The translations under genes and the position numbers were made by a program. Shown here one piece after another: positions 50,317 to 58,493 of a DNA stretch of 64,000 bases. Each line of letters starts with the position of its first letter. Positions within the stretch are counted from its first letter, which is position 1. Origin of the DNA: JBBQNR01 sp038330145 (GTDB lineage: Bacteria > Actinomycetota > Thermoleophilia > Solirubrobacterales > JBBDJG01); NCBI GenBank assembly GCA_038330145.1, contig JBBQNR010000003.1, forward strand, positions 30,390 to 94,389, in the 5' to 3' direction. The notes below the pieces were generated by a model. The model did not search any database and had not been told where the DNA came from. It worked only from the letters and a program-made list of their open reading frames with translations.

Positions 50317-51302
50317 GCGAAGGGCAGAGCGGCATCCGGGTCGCCGTGTTGAAGGGAGGGCCCTCGCTGGAGCGCCAGGTTTCGTTGCGCTCCGCCGCGC
50401 GGGTCGAGAACGCGCTGGAGACGCTGGGTCACGACGTGGTCCCGATCGACGTCGACGGCACGCTCGTGCGCATGCTGCGGGAGTCGCAGGCCGACGTCGC
50501 CTTCGTGGCGTTGCACGGGCGCGGCGGCGAGGACGGCACGGTGCAGGAGATCCTCGAGATCGTCGGCATGCCGTACACCGGCTCCGGCGTTCCGGCCTGC
50601 ATCCGGACGATGGACAAGGTGCTGAGCAAGCACATGCTGGTCGAGGCCGGCCTCCCGACGCCGGAGTTCTTCGCCTTCAACGAGACTGCGTTCCGTGAGT
50701 TCGGGGCCGCGGAGGCGCTGCCCACGATCGAGCAGCGGCTGGGCTTTCCGATCGTCGTCAAGCCGGCGGCCCAGGGCTCGGCGCTCGGAATCAAGTTCGC
50801 GCGCTCGCCCGCAGACGTCCCCGAGGCACTGATCTCGGCCTTCAGCTACGACGACAAGGTGCTGCTCGAGCGCTTCGTCGAAGGCCGTGAGCTGGCCGTC
50901 AGCCTGATCGAGGGCGAGAGCAGCGTGGAGCCTCTGCCGGTCGTCGAAGCCGTTCCCCGGGACGAGTACTTCTTCGACTTCGAGGCTCGCTACGAGATCG
51001 GCAAGACCGACTACATCTGCCCGGCACAGCTTCCGCCCGGGATGAGTGAGAAGGCTCAGGAGCTGGCCGCGAACGTGTACCGGCTGCTCGGCTGTTATGG
51101 ATTCGCGCGCGTCGACATGATCATGTCGACCGAGGGCGAACTTCAGGTTCTGGAGGCGCAGGCGATTCCCGGGCTGACCGAGACGAGCCTGCTGCCGCAG
51201 GCGGCCGAGGCGGGGGGCATGCGCTTCGAGCAGCTGATCGGGTGCCTGGTCGAGCTCGCGCTTGCGCGCCCGCAGAGGCCGGCGCTCGCAGAAACCACGT
51301 AG
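50313..51302 (+). CDS. ddl: D-alanine-D-alanine ligase
   Basis: 329 residues of ATP-grasp Ddl. N-terminal VAVLKGGPSLERQVSLRSA, the ALHGRGGEDGTVQEILE loop, YTGSGVPACIRTMDK, FPIVVKPAAQGSALGIK, KVLLERFVEGRELAVSL, ICPAQLPPGMSE and the C-terminal EAQAIPGLTETSLLPQAA. In the last motif and in KPAAQGSALG (usually KPxxxGSSxG) there are small deviations; EAQAIPG replaces the usual EVNTxPG. Makes the D-Ala-D-Ala dipeptide of peptidoglycan. GTG start inside the aminotransferase stop. Confidence 0.9.
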   Translation: MSEGQSGIRVAVLKGGPSLERQVSLRSAARVENALETLGHDVVPIDVDGTLVRMLRESQADVAFVALHGRGGEDGTVQEILEIVGMPYTGSGVPACIRTMDKVLSKHMLVEAGLPTPEFFAFNETAFREFGAAEALPTIEQRLGFPIVVKPAAQGSALGIKFARSPADVPEALISAFSYDDKVLLERFVEGRELAVSLIEGESSVEPLPVVEAVPRDEYFFDFEARYEIGKTDYICPAQLPPGMSEKAQELAANVYRLLGCYGFARVDMIMSTEGELQVLEAQAIPGLTETSLLPQAAEAGGMRFEQLIGCLVELALARPQRPALAETT

Positions 51303-51330
51303 CTCTAGATCACCCGGCCACCGGCCGGCT

Positions 51331-51822
51331 CTAGCCGCTGCCGGAGGCGAAGTCCTCGGGCGTGACCTCGTCGAGGAACTTCTTGAACTTGTCGACGACC
51401 TCCTCGGTGTCCTCGACCTCGTGCTCGAACTCGATCGCGCTCTCCTGGATGACCTCCTCGGCGGCGAAGATCGGCGCCGAGCAGCGAACGGCGACGGCGA
51501 GAGCGTCGGATGGCCGCGAGTCGATGTCGACCTCCTGGCCGTTGACCTTGAGCGTGATGGAGGCGAAGAAGGTGTTCTCCTTCAGCTCGGTGACGGCGAC
51601 CTTGGTGCAGGTCGCGTCCAGCTCGGTGATCAGATCGCTGATCAGGTCGTGGGTCATGGGCCGTGGAGTGGTGGCTCCCTGGAGCTTCATCAGGATCGCC
51701 GCGGCCTCGGGATGCCCGATCCAGATCGGCAGGAACTTGTTCCCATCGATGGTCTTGAGCAACACGATCGGCTGCTTGCCCACCATGTCGAAGCTCACTC
51801 CGTAAATGACCATCTCCTGCAC
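51331..51822 (-). CDS. Bifunctional nuclease (BFN/DUF151) family protein
   Basis: 163 residues. The BFN domain occupies about 5-130: VLLKTIDGNKFLPIWIGHPEA, PRPMTHDLISDLITELDA and the conserved DIDSRPSDALAVAVRC. An acidic C-terminal helix follows. Widely conserved in actinobacteria; a plant homologue has DNase/RNase activity, the bacterial role is unclear. GTG start with GGGAG seven bases upstream; TATAAT at 51864-51869 provides the promoter. Confidence 0.9.
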   Translation of the reverse strand: MQEMVIYGVSFDMVGKQPIVLLKTIDGNKFLPIWIGHPEAAAILMKLQGATTPRPMTHDLISDLITELDATCTKVAVTELKENTFFASITLKVNGQEVDIDSRPSDALAVAVRCSAPIFAAEEVIQESAIEFEHEVEDTEEVVDKFKKFLDEVTPEDFASGSG

Positions 51823-51863
51823 TGGCTGACTCCCGTCTTGACGTTGCGCCGGCTCGGCCGCCC

Positions 51864-51869
51864 ATTATA
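51864..51869 (-). promoter_or_regulatory. -10 box TATAAT for the BFN gene
   Basis: Consensus TATAAT on the minus strand, 41 bases upstream of the BFN GTG. The -35 region is not recognisable. The rest of the 184-base gap (51823-52006) shows nothing else I can assign. Confidence 0.6.
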
Positions 51870-52006
51870 GGAGCGCCCATATGGAGCGATAGGCCTATGG
51901 GGGCGCTGGAAAAAGCCCGGAGGTGCGCCAGATCAGCTCACCATAGACCACGAACTCGCCGGCGTAGGTCTCCCGCTGCGGCTTGGAGTGAGCGGGCGCG
52001 CGAGGC

Positions 52007-53200
52007 TCAGCGCACGAGCGCAGGGGCGGCCGGAAAGCGCAGGCCCTCGCGTTCGAGCACTCGCATGAACGCCGCCACCACGCGTTTGTCGAACTCGGTC
52101 CCTGCGCACGCCGACAGGATTGCCTGTGCCGACTCGTGCGTCATGGCGGCACGGTATGGCCGCACGCTGGTCATCGATTCGTAGGCATCCGCAACGGCCA
52201 GGATGCGCGCCTCGAGCGGAATCTCATCGGCTTTCAGGCCGTGCGGATAGCCATGGCCGTCCGGGCGCTCCTGGTGAGCGAGCACCCATTCGCGCACGTC
52301 GGCGAACTGGGGGTCGTCGATCAGCCGCGCGCCGATCTCGGCGTGCTTCCTCACCTGCTCCCGCTCGGCCTCGTCCAGAGGCCCCGGCTTGCGCAACACG
52401 GCCCCCGGCACGCCGACCTTGCCGACGTCGTGCAGCATGCCGGCAAGCCTTACCCGATCGGCGGTCTTGACCGGAAAGCCGAGCTCGCGCGCGATCTGCT
52501 CGGCGTGCCGACCAACGGTCTGCGAGTGACCGCCGATGCCCTGGTCGCGTATGTCGACGGTCTCGGCGAGGGCGAGCAGGATCTCCAGCCGCTGATCGCT
52601 GGCCGCGTCACCGTTGCCGACGCACACGATCGCACTCAGAGTCTCGACGCCCTCGATCAGAGTGCGATCGCCGCCCACCGCGCGGGCCGCCTGCACCGCG
52701 CGGCTCGCAGCTCCGAGCAACGCGTCCGGGCTTCGCCCGTGACGCGGAAACGATGCGATGCCGAAGCAGACCGACGGTTGCGGTGGCTCGGAGAAAGCCT
52801 TGGCGATCGCACCTCGAAGGCGTTCGGCGAGAACGAGAGCGCCGCTTTCGTCCGTGTCCGGAAGAGCCAGCGCGAAGCTGCTGTCGCCGGTGCATGCCAT
52901 GGAGTCGATCTGGCGCTTCTGGTTCTGCGCAACCGTCGCGACGACGTTGAGCGCACGCCTGGTCGCCGACGGGGTCGCCCCATTGCCCTCGGTCCCATTG
53001 CCCTCGGTCGGGTCCTGCACGAGCTCACCGATCAGGATGCTGAGCGGGCGGCCTCCCCGCTTCGATCGCTCCAGCTCGAGCTGCACCAGCTCTCCGAAGG
53101 CGTGCGCCTCCAGGTTCTGTTCGAGCACGGCGAACTCCGGCGGCAACTCTGCATCCTCGCCCCGGCCGCCACCGAAGACGTGCATCAACCGTCGCCTCAT
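52007..53200 (-). CDS. Degenerate GGDEF plus HD-GYP domain protein (c-di-GMP phosphodiesterase)
   Basis: 397 residues. The first about 200 form a GGDEF-like domain whose signature is CTGDSSFALAL instead of GG(D/E)EF, so cyclase activity is unlikely. The C-terminal HD-GYP domain has HSQTVGRHAEQIA, the metal pair LHDVGKVGVP, KHAEIGARLI, HQERPDGHGYPHGL and DAYESMTSVRPYR, all intact for hydrolysing c-di-GMP to pGpG/GMP. No membrane segment or signal. It gives a local c-di-GMP link to the riboswitch at 28.8 kb. Preceded by a 445-base region with promoter-like and structured elements. Confidence 0.9.
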   Translation of the reverse strand: MRRRLMHVFGGGRGEDAELPPEFAVLEQNLEAHAFGELVQLELERSKRGGRPLSILIGELVQDPTEGNGTEGNGATPSATRRALNVVATVAQNQKRQIDSMACTGDSSFALALPDTDESGALVLAERLRGAIAKAFSEPPQPSVCFGIASFPRHGRSPDALLGAASRAVQAARAVGGDRTLIEGVETLSAIVCVGNGDAASDQRLEILLALAETVDIRDQGIGGHSQTVGRHAEQIARELGFPVKTADRVRLAGMLHDVGKVGVPGAVLRKPGPLDEAEREQVRKHAEIGARLIDDPQFADVREWVLAHQERPDGHGYPHGLKADEIPLEARILAVADAYESMTSVRPYRAAMTHESAQAILSACAGTEFDKRVVAAFMRVLEREGLRFPAAPALVR

Positions 53201-53403
53201 CGAGTCACCCCGTTGTCACGCTCACGCGAGAGATATGCCCTGCTGCTGTTCATCGTGGATGGCTTCGCGGCCTCAGAGACCGGCGCGCCACGACTTTCAT
53301 CGAACGGTCGTCTAGAAAGCTTGCGGCCGAGGACGGCGTCCTGGACGCATGAAGGAGCGGAAAAACAGCTCCGAGGATGAGCCGCAGCGGGGGGTATGAA
53401 ACC

Positions 53404-53510
53404 GAAGCGAGCCGCTGACGAGACAATGTCTCACCAACGGCTCGCTTTCTGAGCTCCCTCTCGCACGGAATCGCGAGGAGGGTGCTGTGCCCCCTCCCTG
53501 GGTGCGTCAG
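53404..53510 (-). ncRNA. Candidate structured RNA or attenuator leader upstream of the HD-GYP gene
   Basis: After the promoter at 53516-53544 the minus-strand transcript would pass GAGGG...CCCTC, then a CCTCGC/GCGAG-type hairpin (about 53456-53483), then a nested stem AGCGAGCCG...CGGCTCGCT (53447-53405) enclosing GAGAC-ATT-GTCTC (53432-53420). Three consecutive stems in about 105 bases with no ORF. It could be a small RNA or a leader controlling the HD-GYP gene 200 bases on. The remaining part (53201-53403) shows only a weak GGAGC/GCTCC dyad. Confidence 0.4.
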
Positions 53511-53515
53511 CGTTT

Positions 53516-53544
53516 TGGATACCAAAGTGGGCCAAAAAATGCAA
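53516..53544 (-). promoter_or_regulatory. Promoter TTGCAT-17-TATCCA
   Basis: On the minus strand TTGCAT (53544-53539) and TATCCA (53521-53516) are 17 bases apart in a locally AT-rich stretch. It would start a transcript about 300 bases before the HD-GYP ATG. Confidence 0.45.
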
Positions 53545-53571
53545 CGAAAGTTGCGAATACGCAGGTTCTTT

Positions 53572-53625
53572 GCGGGCGCCAGGCGCCTCTGAAGGCCCCG
53601 AAGCCCGCAACGAGGGCGGGGCTCA
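53572..53625 (-). terminator. GC-rich hairpins after the methyltransferase gene
   Basis: Minus strand: GCCCCG...CGGGGC and an alternative GCGGGC...GCCCGC pairing, starting about 20 bases after the methyltransferase stop. Competing stems are visible; termination is inferred from position. Confidence 0.45.
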
Positions 53626-53645
53626 CTTGTCCAGACTGCCTACTC

Positions 53646-54689
53646 CTACTTGATGCCGACGACCATCGAGTCAGGCCCAGCCAGGTGCTCGACGTAGCTT
53701 TCGCGAAAGCCGGTCTCCTGCATCCAGGCGCGGCAGTCCGCGCCCGTGTAGTCGAAGCCCCCCGGAGTCTCGATCAGCATGTTGAGGCTCATCAGAAGGC
53801 CGAACACGTTCTCGCGCCGCTGATCGTCGATGATCGCCTCGTAGACAATCAGCGCCCCACCCTTCGGCAACGCGTCGTAAGCCTTTTGCAGCAGGACGCG
53901 CTTCTCGTCGAGATCCCAGTCGTGCAGGATGTGCCCCATCACGAGCACGTCCGCCTCCGGCAATGAGTCGGTGAAGAAGTCGCCGCCGGTGAAGCTGAGC
54001 CGCTCGCCCAGCTCGAACCGATCCACGTAAGCATCGAAGATCGGCTCGATCGGGGGCAGGTCGAAGCCACCTCCGCGAATGTGCTCGTGCGCCAAGGCGA
54101 TCTGAACCGGCACGGTGCCTTCGGCGCAGCCGATGTCGATCACGCTGCCGTGATCCTGCCACGGAAACTTGGCCGCGATCGCCCGCCCCGAACCAACGCT
54201 GACACCGGTCATCGCAGCCGCGAATTGCGCCAGCCGCGCCTGGTCTGAATAGAGCACGCCGAAGAAATCATCACCTGTCTTCGCCTCATTCTGCGGGAGT
54301 CCCGTTCGCAGACCCTCGGTCAATGATCCCCAGAACGGGTAGAGACGGGCGTTCGCCATCTCCAAGAGCCCACCGACGTAGGAGGGCTTGGCCCGATCGA
54401 GGAACAGCTCGGTCGCCGCAGTGTTGGCGTAGCGGTCGCCCTCGCGCTCGAGCATGCCGAGCGCGACCAGTGCGTCGAAGAAATCCCTCGCGCTTCGCGG
54501 GTGCAGGCCCAGGCGCTCGCGCAGCGCCTCGCCATCGAGCGGGCCGGTGTTCGCCAGCTCCGAGAAGAGCCCGAGCTCGACGGCGCTCAACAGCGTCTTC
54601 GAACCCCAGAACGCGGTCCCCAGTTGCATGATCGCGTCGGGTGTGACCTGCGCCTCATGCTCCGCCGCGGCGGTGTCTGCCTCGCTCAT
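53646..54689 (-). CDS. SAM-dependent O-methyltransferase (class II, dimerising)
   Basis: 347 residues. An N-terminal winged-helix dimerisation domain (about 15-105: FWGSKTLLSAVELGLFSEL, HPRSARDFFDALVALGMLE) and a C-terminal Rossmann SAM domain with VIDIGCAEGTVPVQIA, DLPPIEP, GGDFFTDSLPEADVLVMG, HILHDWDLDEKRVLLQKA. HDWD supplies the catalytic His in this family (plant COMT, polyketide and acetylserotonin O-methyltransferases). Stand-alone; no biosynthetic cluster around, so its substrate is unknown. Confidence 0.88.
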   Translation of the reverse strand: MSEADTAAAEHEAQVTPDAIMQLGTAFWGSKTLLSAVELGLFSELANTGPLDGEALRERLGLHPRSARDFFDALVALGMLEREGDRYANTAATELFLDRAKPSYVGGLLEMANARLYPFWGSLTEGLRTGLPQNEAKTGDDFFGVLYSDQARLAQFAAAMTGVSVGSGRAIAAKFPWQDHGSVIDIGCAEGTVPVQIALAHEHIRGGGFDLPPIEPIFDAYVDRFELGERLSFTGGDFFTDSLPEADVLVMGHILHDWDLDEKRVLLQKAYDALPKGGALIVYEAIIDDQRRENVFGLLMSLNMLIETPGGFDYTGADCRAWMQETGFRESYVEHLAGPDSMVVGIK

Positions 54690-54798
54690 TCACGCACTCC
54701 TTTTTTCGGGGGCCTATCTGCCGCCCCACCTAAGCCGCCCCAGCACACAGTCAACGAAAGCGAGTAGAGGTGGCCAAAAAAAACCCTGCAAGAGGAGA

Positions 54799-54872
54799 TG
54801 GGCGATCCTGGACTCGAACCAGGGACCTCCTCCTTATCAGAGAGGCGCTCTGACCGACTGAGCTAATCGCCC
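54799..54872 (-). tRNA. tRNA-Ile (GAT)
   Basis: Minus-strand cloverleaf: acceptor GGGCGAT/ATCGCCC, D arm GCTC...GAGC, anticodon stem-loop CCTCT-CTGATAA-GGAGG with anticodon GAT, T arm CCTGG-TTCGAGT-CCAGG, discriminator A. CCA not encoded. Stands alone rather than within an rRNA operon. Confidence 0.95.
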
Positions 54873-54975
54873 TCGCGAGTGGCGATTCTAGCGGAGGGTT
54901 GCCGGCCTCCAACCGGTGTCGCGACGGCAAATCGGGCACGACGAACCGGAACGCACGGCCGCTGCATCTATCTGC

Positions 54976-55842
54976 TCAGGCGGCCAGGCGGGGGCTCAGC
55001 CGTTGCGCCAGCTGATGCAGCTCGGCGAGGTCCTCGAACGGGATCTCGACCTTGCCGCCGCGGTTCGTGAGGCGCACACGAACCTCTGTGCCGAGAGCCG
55101 CAGCGAGCGAGTCCTCGACGTCCCGCACCGCCTGCTCTGCGTCGGCGGGGATCTGTGTCACCGCGGCTGCGCTCACGCGCGGACCGTCGCCGCCGTCGCG
55201 AGCGAGCGCCTCGGTCGCGCGAACCGAGAGCCCTTCGTCGCGCGCACGGCGTGCAAGCGAGCGTTGTGCAACCGCACCGCGGGCCTGCAGGAGCGCACGT
55301 CCGTGTCCCTCGCTCAGCTCGCCGGACTCCACCATCGCCAGCACGTCGTCGGGCAGGTCGAGCAGACGAATCAGGTTCGAGATCGCGGCGCGGCTCTTGC
55401 CCACACGCCGGCCGACCTCCTCCTTCGTCAATCCCAGCTCCTCGACGAGAGCCGCACACGCGTGGGCCGCCTCGATCGGGTTCAGATCCTCTCGAGCCAT
55501 GTTCTCGATCAACGCCAGCTCGAGGCGCTCCGAGTCCTCGCTTGCCCGTACCAGCGCCGGGATGCGAGCGATGCCCGCGAGGCGGGCCGCACGCCAGCGG
55601 CGCTCGCCGGCGATCAATTCGTAGCCGGCGCCGGTGAGCGGCCTGACGAGCACGGGCTGGAGCAGCCCGTGAGTCTCGATCGAGTGCGACAACTCGCGCA
55701 GAGCCTGTTCGTCGAAGGACGCTCGCGGCTGCCGCGGGTTGGGCCGGATCAGCTCCACCGGAATCTCGTGCAGACTCTCCTCGGGCTCGCTGGCCGACGG
55801 CAGGATCGCCGCCAGACCGCGACCGATTCCGCGCTCAACCAC
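54976..55842 (-). CDS. parB: Chromosome partitioning protein ParB
   Basis: 288 residues. CTP-binding/clamp domain with LIRPNPRQPRASFDEQAL, GLLQPVLVRPL and ELIAGERRWRAARLAG; helix-turn-helix GLTKEEVGRRVGKSRAAISN; GELSEGHGRALLQ; a C-terminal dimerisation tail. GTG 55842 is chosen because AAGGAGG stands nine bases upstream. It overlaps parA by eight bases. ParB loads at parS (candidate at 57541) and spreads to organise the origin. Confidence 0.95.
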   Translation of the reverse strand: MVERGIGRGLAAILPSASEPEESLHEIPVELIRPNPRQPRASFDEQALRELSHSIETHGLLQPVLVRPLTGAGYELIAGERRWRAARLAGIARIPALVRASEDSERLELALIENMAREDLNPIEAAHACAALVEELGLTKEEVGRRVGKSRAAISNLIRLLDLPDDVLAMVESGELSEGHGRALLQARGAVAQRSLARRARDEGLSVRATEALARDGGDGPRVSAAAVTQIPADAEQAVRDVEDSLAAALGTEVRVRLTNRGGKVEIPFEDLAELHQLAQRLSPRLAA

Positions 55843-56596
55843 GTTCGGCCACCTCCTTGGCAAGATCGAAATAGGCATCCGCCCCCGGGCAATGCGGATC
55901 GTGATGTATGACCGCACGACCGTAACTGGGAGCCTCGCTCACTCTAACGTTGCGCGGGATCACGGTGCGAAACACGAGCTCGGGAAAGTGCTGGCGCAGC
56001 TCGCGCTCGACGTCCTGTGCCAGCCGCGTGCGTCCGTCGAACATCGTCAGCAGCATGCCCGCGACCTCGAGGCTCGGGTTCATCTCCCTCTGGATCAGCG
56101 CCAGCGTGTCGAGGAACTGTGCCAGCCCCTCAAGCGCCAGGTACTCGGCCTGAACCGGGACTATCACTCTGTCCGCCGCGACCAGCGCGTTCACCGCCAG
56201 CGGACCCAGCGAGGGAGGACAGTCGAGCACGATCTGCTGGTAGCTCTCACGCACGGCGACAAGCCCCTCGCGCAGCCGCGTCTCCGAGCCGGGGATCCGC
56301 GGCAGTTCGACCGTCGCGCCCGCCAGGTCGGGAGTGGACGGGATCATCGAGAGGTTCGCCGGGCCTGCGCCGCGGACGGCCGACGCGAAGTCATCCTGGC
56401 CGAGCAGGCAGCTGTAGACGTTCGGCTCCAGACCACGGGACAAGCCGAGCGCCGCGGTGGCGTTGCACTGAGGGTCGAGGTCGACGAGCAGCGTCTGGTA
56501 CCCCGCCTCGGCGATACACGCGGCCATGTTGACGGCGGTGGTCGTCTTACCCACCCCGCCCTTCTGATTCGCTACGGCATAGACGGTTGCGCTCAA
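55835..56596 (-). CDS. parA: Chromosome partitioning ATPase ParA (Soj)
   Basis: 253 residues. Deviant Walker A AVANQKGGVGKTTTAVN, LLVDLDPQCNATAALGL (Walker A'), QQIVLDCPPSLGPLAV (Walker B) and PVQAEYLALEGL. TTG start. Transcribed with parB; a 216-base gap separates it from rsmG upstream, holding rsmG terminator-like dyads and presumably the parA promoter. Confidence 0.96.
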   Translation of the reverse strand: MSATVYAVANQKGGVGKTTTAVNMAACIAEAGYQTLLVDLDPQCNATAALGLSRGLEPNVYSCLLGQDDFASAVRGAGPANLSMIPSTPDLAGATVELPRIPGSETRLREGLVAVRESYQQIVLDCPPSLGPLAVNALVAADRVIVPVQAEYLALEGLAQFLDTLALIQREMNPSLEVAGMLLTMFDGRTRLAQDVERELRQHFPELVFRTVIPRNVRVSEAPSYGRAVIHHDPHCPGADAYFDLAKEVAERG

Positions 56597-56746
56597 TGAA
56601 CCGCGATCACGTGTGGTTGGCTCGCTGGCGGCTCGCCGGCAGGCCGCTCCACGAAGGACAAATCGAAGATAGACGCCGGTTCAGTCGGAATGGTGACGGT
56701 CCCGCGAAGGCCCCCTGCGCATCTCGCTACTTGCGCCATTCGGAGA

Positions 56747-56803
56747 TGGTTCGCTGTCGAACCACCGATCCCTGCCTCTTGGTATGCCTCTCACCGCAAG
56801 AGG
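56747..56803 (-). terminator. Two dyads in the rsmG-parA gap
   Basis: TGGTTCG-CTGT-CGAACCA (56747-56764, 7-bp stem) and CCTCTTG...CAAGAGG (56775-56781 with 56797-56803), within 70 bases after the rsmG stop. Termination is inferred from position; no T-run. Confidence 0.45.
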
Positions 56804-56812
56804 TTCGGGCCT

Positions 56813-57526
56813 TTACCTTCCTCCCAGAGGGTGCTTGCGCGCCATGCCCGCACGGCGAGGGTAGCCGGGAGGCGTTGCCCTCAGCTTCTCGTATATATGC
56901 AGGTGCAGGTCCCGGCTGTCCGCAAAGGGCCATACCGGGAGCACTCGCGAAGGCGTCATGCCGAGCGTATCGGCGGCAGCAGCCGCCCGCTCCTCCTCCC
57001 CGGCATCGCGCCTGCCCTTCCACGCCACCAGCATGCCGCCGGTGACTAGCAACGGAGCCGCGTACTCGATCAGCGTCGGCAGCGGGGCAACGGCTCGAGC
57101 CATCGCGACGTCGTAGGACCGAGCGCCTTCGGCGGCACCCCAATCCTCCGCGCGCCGCGAGACCAGGTGAGTGTTGCTGAGCCCACATGACGCGATCGCC
57201 CGCTCGATGAACTGGCCCTTACGGGAAATCGATTCCACCAGGTCGAAGCGCGCATCCGGCAGCGCGATCGCCAACGCCAAGCCGGGAAAGCCGGCTCCAC
57301 TGCCGATGTCCACGACCGTCCCCGCAGCGGCCATTTCGTCGATCTCCAGGGCGGAAAGACTGTCGGCCAGATGCTGCTCCACTGCCTGGGCGGGGTCGGT
57401 GACGGTCGTCGGGGCCGCCGGATCGGCGGCGAGCAGGTCCAGCAGGGCGGCGAGCTGCGAGACCCGGCTCTCCGGCAACGACCTGGCGACCGCCAGCGCC
57501 GCCAGCCTCTGCTGCCAAGCGCTCAA
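56813..57526 (-). CDS. rsmG: 16S rRNA m7G527 methyltransferase
   Basis: 237 residues, GidB/RsmG. VEQHLADSLSALEID is the family's N-terminal mark, SAM loop VVDIGSGAGFPGLALAIALP, then SISRKGQFIERAI and YDVAMARAVAPLPTLIEYAAPLL, and GGMLVAWKGR. Standard member of the origin cluster between jag and parA. ATG/GTG start region is short and close to the parS site. Confidence 0.95.
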   Translation of the reverse strand: MSAWQQRLAALAVARSLPESRVSQLAALLDLLAADPAAPTTVTDPAQAVEQHLADSLSALEIDEMAAAGTVVDIGSGAGFPGLALAIALPDARFDLVESISRKGQFIERAIASCGLSNTHLVSRRAEDWGAAEGARSYDVAMARAVAPLPTLIEYAAPLLVTGGMLVAWKGRRDAGEEERAAAAADTLGMTPSRVLPVWPFADSRDLHLHIYEKLRATPPGYPRRAGMARKHPLGGR

Positions 57527-57540
57527 GCCCTCAGCCCGAG

Positions 57541-57556
57541 CGTTTCACGGGAAACG
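57541..57556. promoter_or_regulatory. parS site
   Basis: CGTTTCACGGGAAACG matches the ParB-binding consensus TGTTTCACGTGAAACA except at one core base and the ends. It lies in a larger perfect dyad GAGCGTTTC-ACGG-GAAACGCTC (57538-57559), 15 bases from the rsmG start and 1.7 kb from parB, the usual place. Confidence 0.75.
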
Positions 57557-57660
57557 CTCCAGCAACGCCGTCCCGAGCGCCACGAGATCTCTAGTGGCGC
57601 TTCTCGGAACGTTCGCCAGTAAACGGCGCGGCTCGGGGGCCGTCAGGCGAGGACGCAGGG

Positions 57661-57689
57661 AGCCCTCGTACTCGGTGAGTACGAGGGCT
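57661..57689. other. Perfect 13-bp hairpin in the jag-rsmG gap
   Basis: AGCCCTCGTACTC-GGT-GAGTACGAGGGCT, three-base loop, about 65 bases after the jag stop. No T-run. It may terminate the rpmH-jag operon or bind a protein near parS. Confidence 0.7.
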
Positions 57690-57754
57690 ACCGAGGACGC
57701 CACATGGCGGTTCCGGAGACCACCGTTTGCGGTGAAACGTTTTGAGAAGGGCCA

Positions 57755-58486
57755 CTAGTCGCGGGTCCCGCGGCTACCAACCGGCGTGATCACGACTCGC
57801 CGGAACGGGTCGTCACCCTCGCTGTGGGTCTCAACCTCCGCCCGCTCACGCAGGTAAAGGTGAACCACCCTGCGCTCCTGCGCACTCATCGAATCGAGCT
57901 CCACGGCCCGTCCGAACCTGACGGCGTCCGCCACCCCGCGGTCAGCCTGACGGCGCAGCGACGCCTCACGCCGCTGCCGATAGCCGCCGGCGTCGACCAC
58001 CACCCGCTTCCTGTCGGCCTGACCGCGATAGGCCGCCTGGGAACAGAGGAACTGGATCGCATCGATCGTCTGGCCCCGCTTGCCGATCAGCAGCCCCAGC
58101 TCGGGCCCGCTGATCGAGGCCGTCATCTCCTCGGGGCCGTCCTCGATATCGACGCTGGCGCGCAGCCCGAGATGCCCCGTGATGCGGTTCAACAGCTCGC
58201 GGACCCGCTCCCCCGGCTCCTCGGGCCAGGAGAACTCCTGTCTGGTCGACTCCCATGCCGCGAGGTCGGCGACCGCGGCAATCCGCGTCGACTCCCCCTC
58301 CTCGCTCAGCAACTCGAACTCCACGTCGCTGACATCCAGCCCGGGGTAACGGCGCTCGAGCTGCTTCATCGCCGCCCACTTCGCCTCTCCCACCCCGGAG
58401 GCCTCGACCTCAACGCGCGCGGACTTTGCCTCTTCCGAGACCGTGCCGACGATGGGCTCGCGCTGATCCTCAGGGCCCACGGTCAT
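57755..58486 (-). CDS. jag: RNA-binding protein Jag/KhpB
   Basis: 243 residues from ATG 58486. Jag-N-like part (about 15-75), KH domain with MTASISGPELGLLIGKRGQT (GxxG loop LIGKRGQ) and R3H domain with RQADRGVADAVRFG and SAQERRVVHLYLRERAEV. KhpB binds RNA, often with KhpA, and affects cell division/envelope. It follows yidC by seven bases. Confidence 0.93.
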   Translation of the reverse strand: MTVGPEDQREPIVGTVSEEAKSARVEVEASGVGEAKWAAMKQLERRYPGLDVSDVEFELLSEEGESTRIAAVADLAAWESTRQEFSWPEEPGERVRELLNRITGHLGLRASVDIEDGPEEMTASISGPELGLLIGKRGQTIDAIQFLCSQAAYRGQADRKRVVVDAGGYRQRREASLRRQADRGVADAVRFGRAVELDSMSAQERRVVHLYLRERAEVETHSEGDDPFRRVVITPVGSRGTRD

Positions 58487-58493
58487 CCGGCGG

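Noticed and set aside
52136..53380. 414-codon plus-strand open frame
   Set aside because: Antisense shadow of the HD-GYP gene; the minus-strand product has complete domain motifs.
57725..57738. Second parS (GTTTGCGGTGAAAC)
   Set aside because: Right half matches but three central-left bases differ and the dyad is broken; too weak to call.
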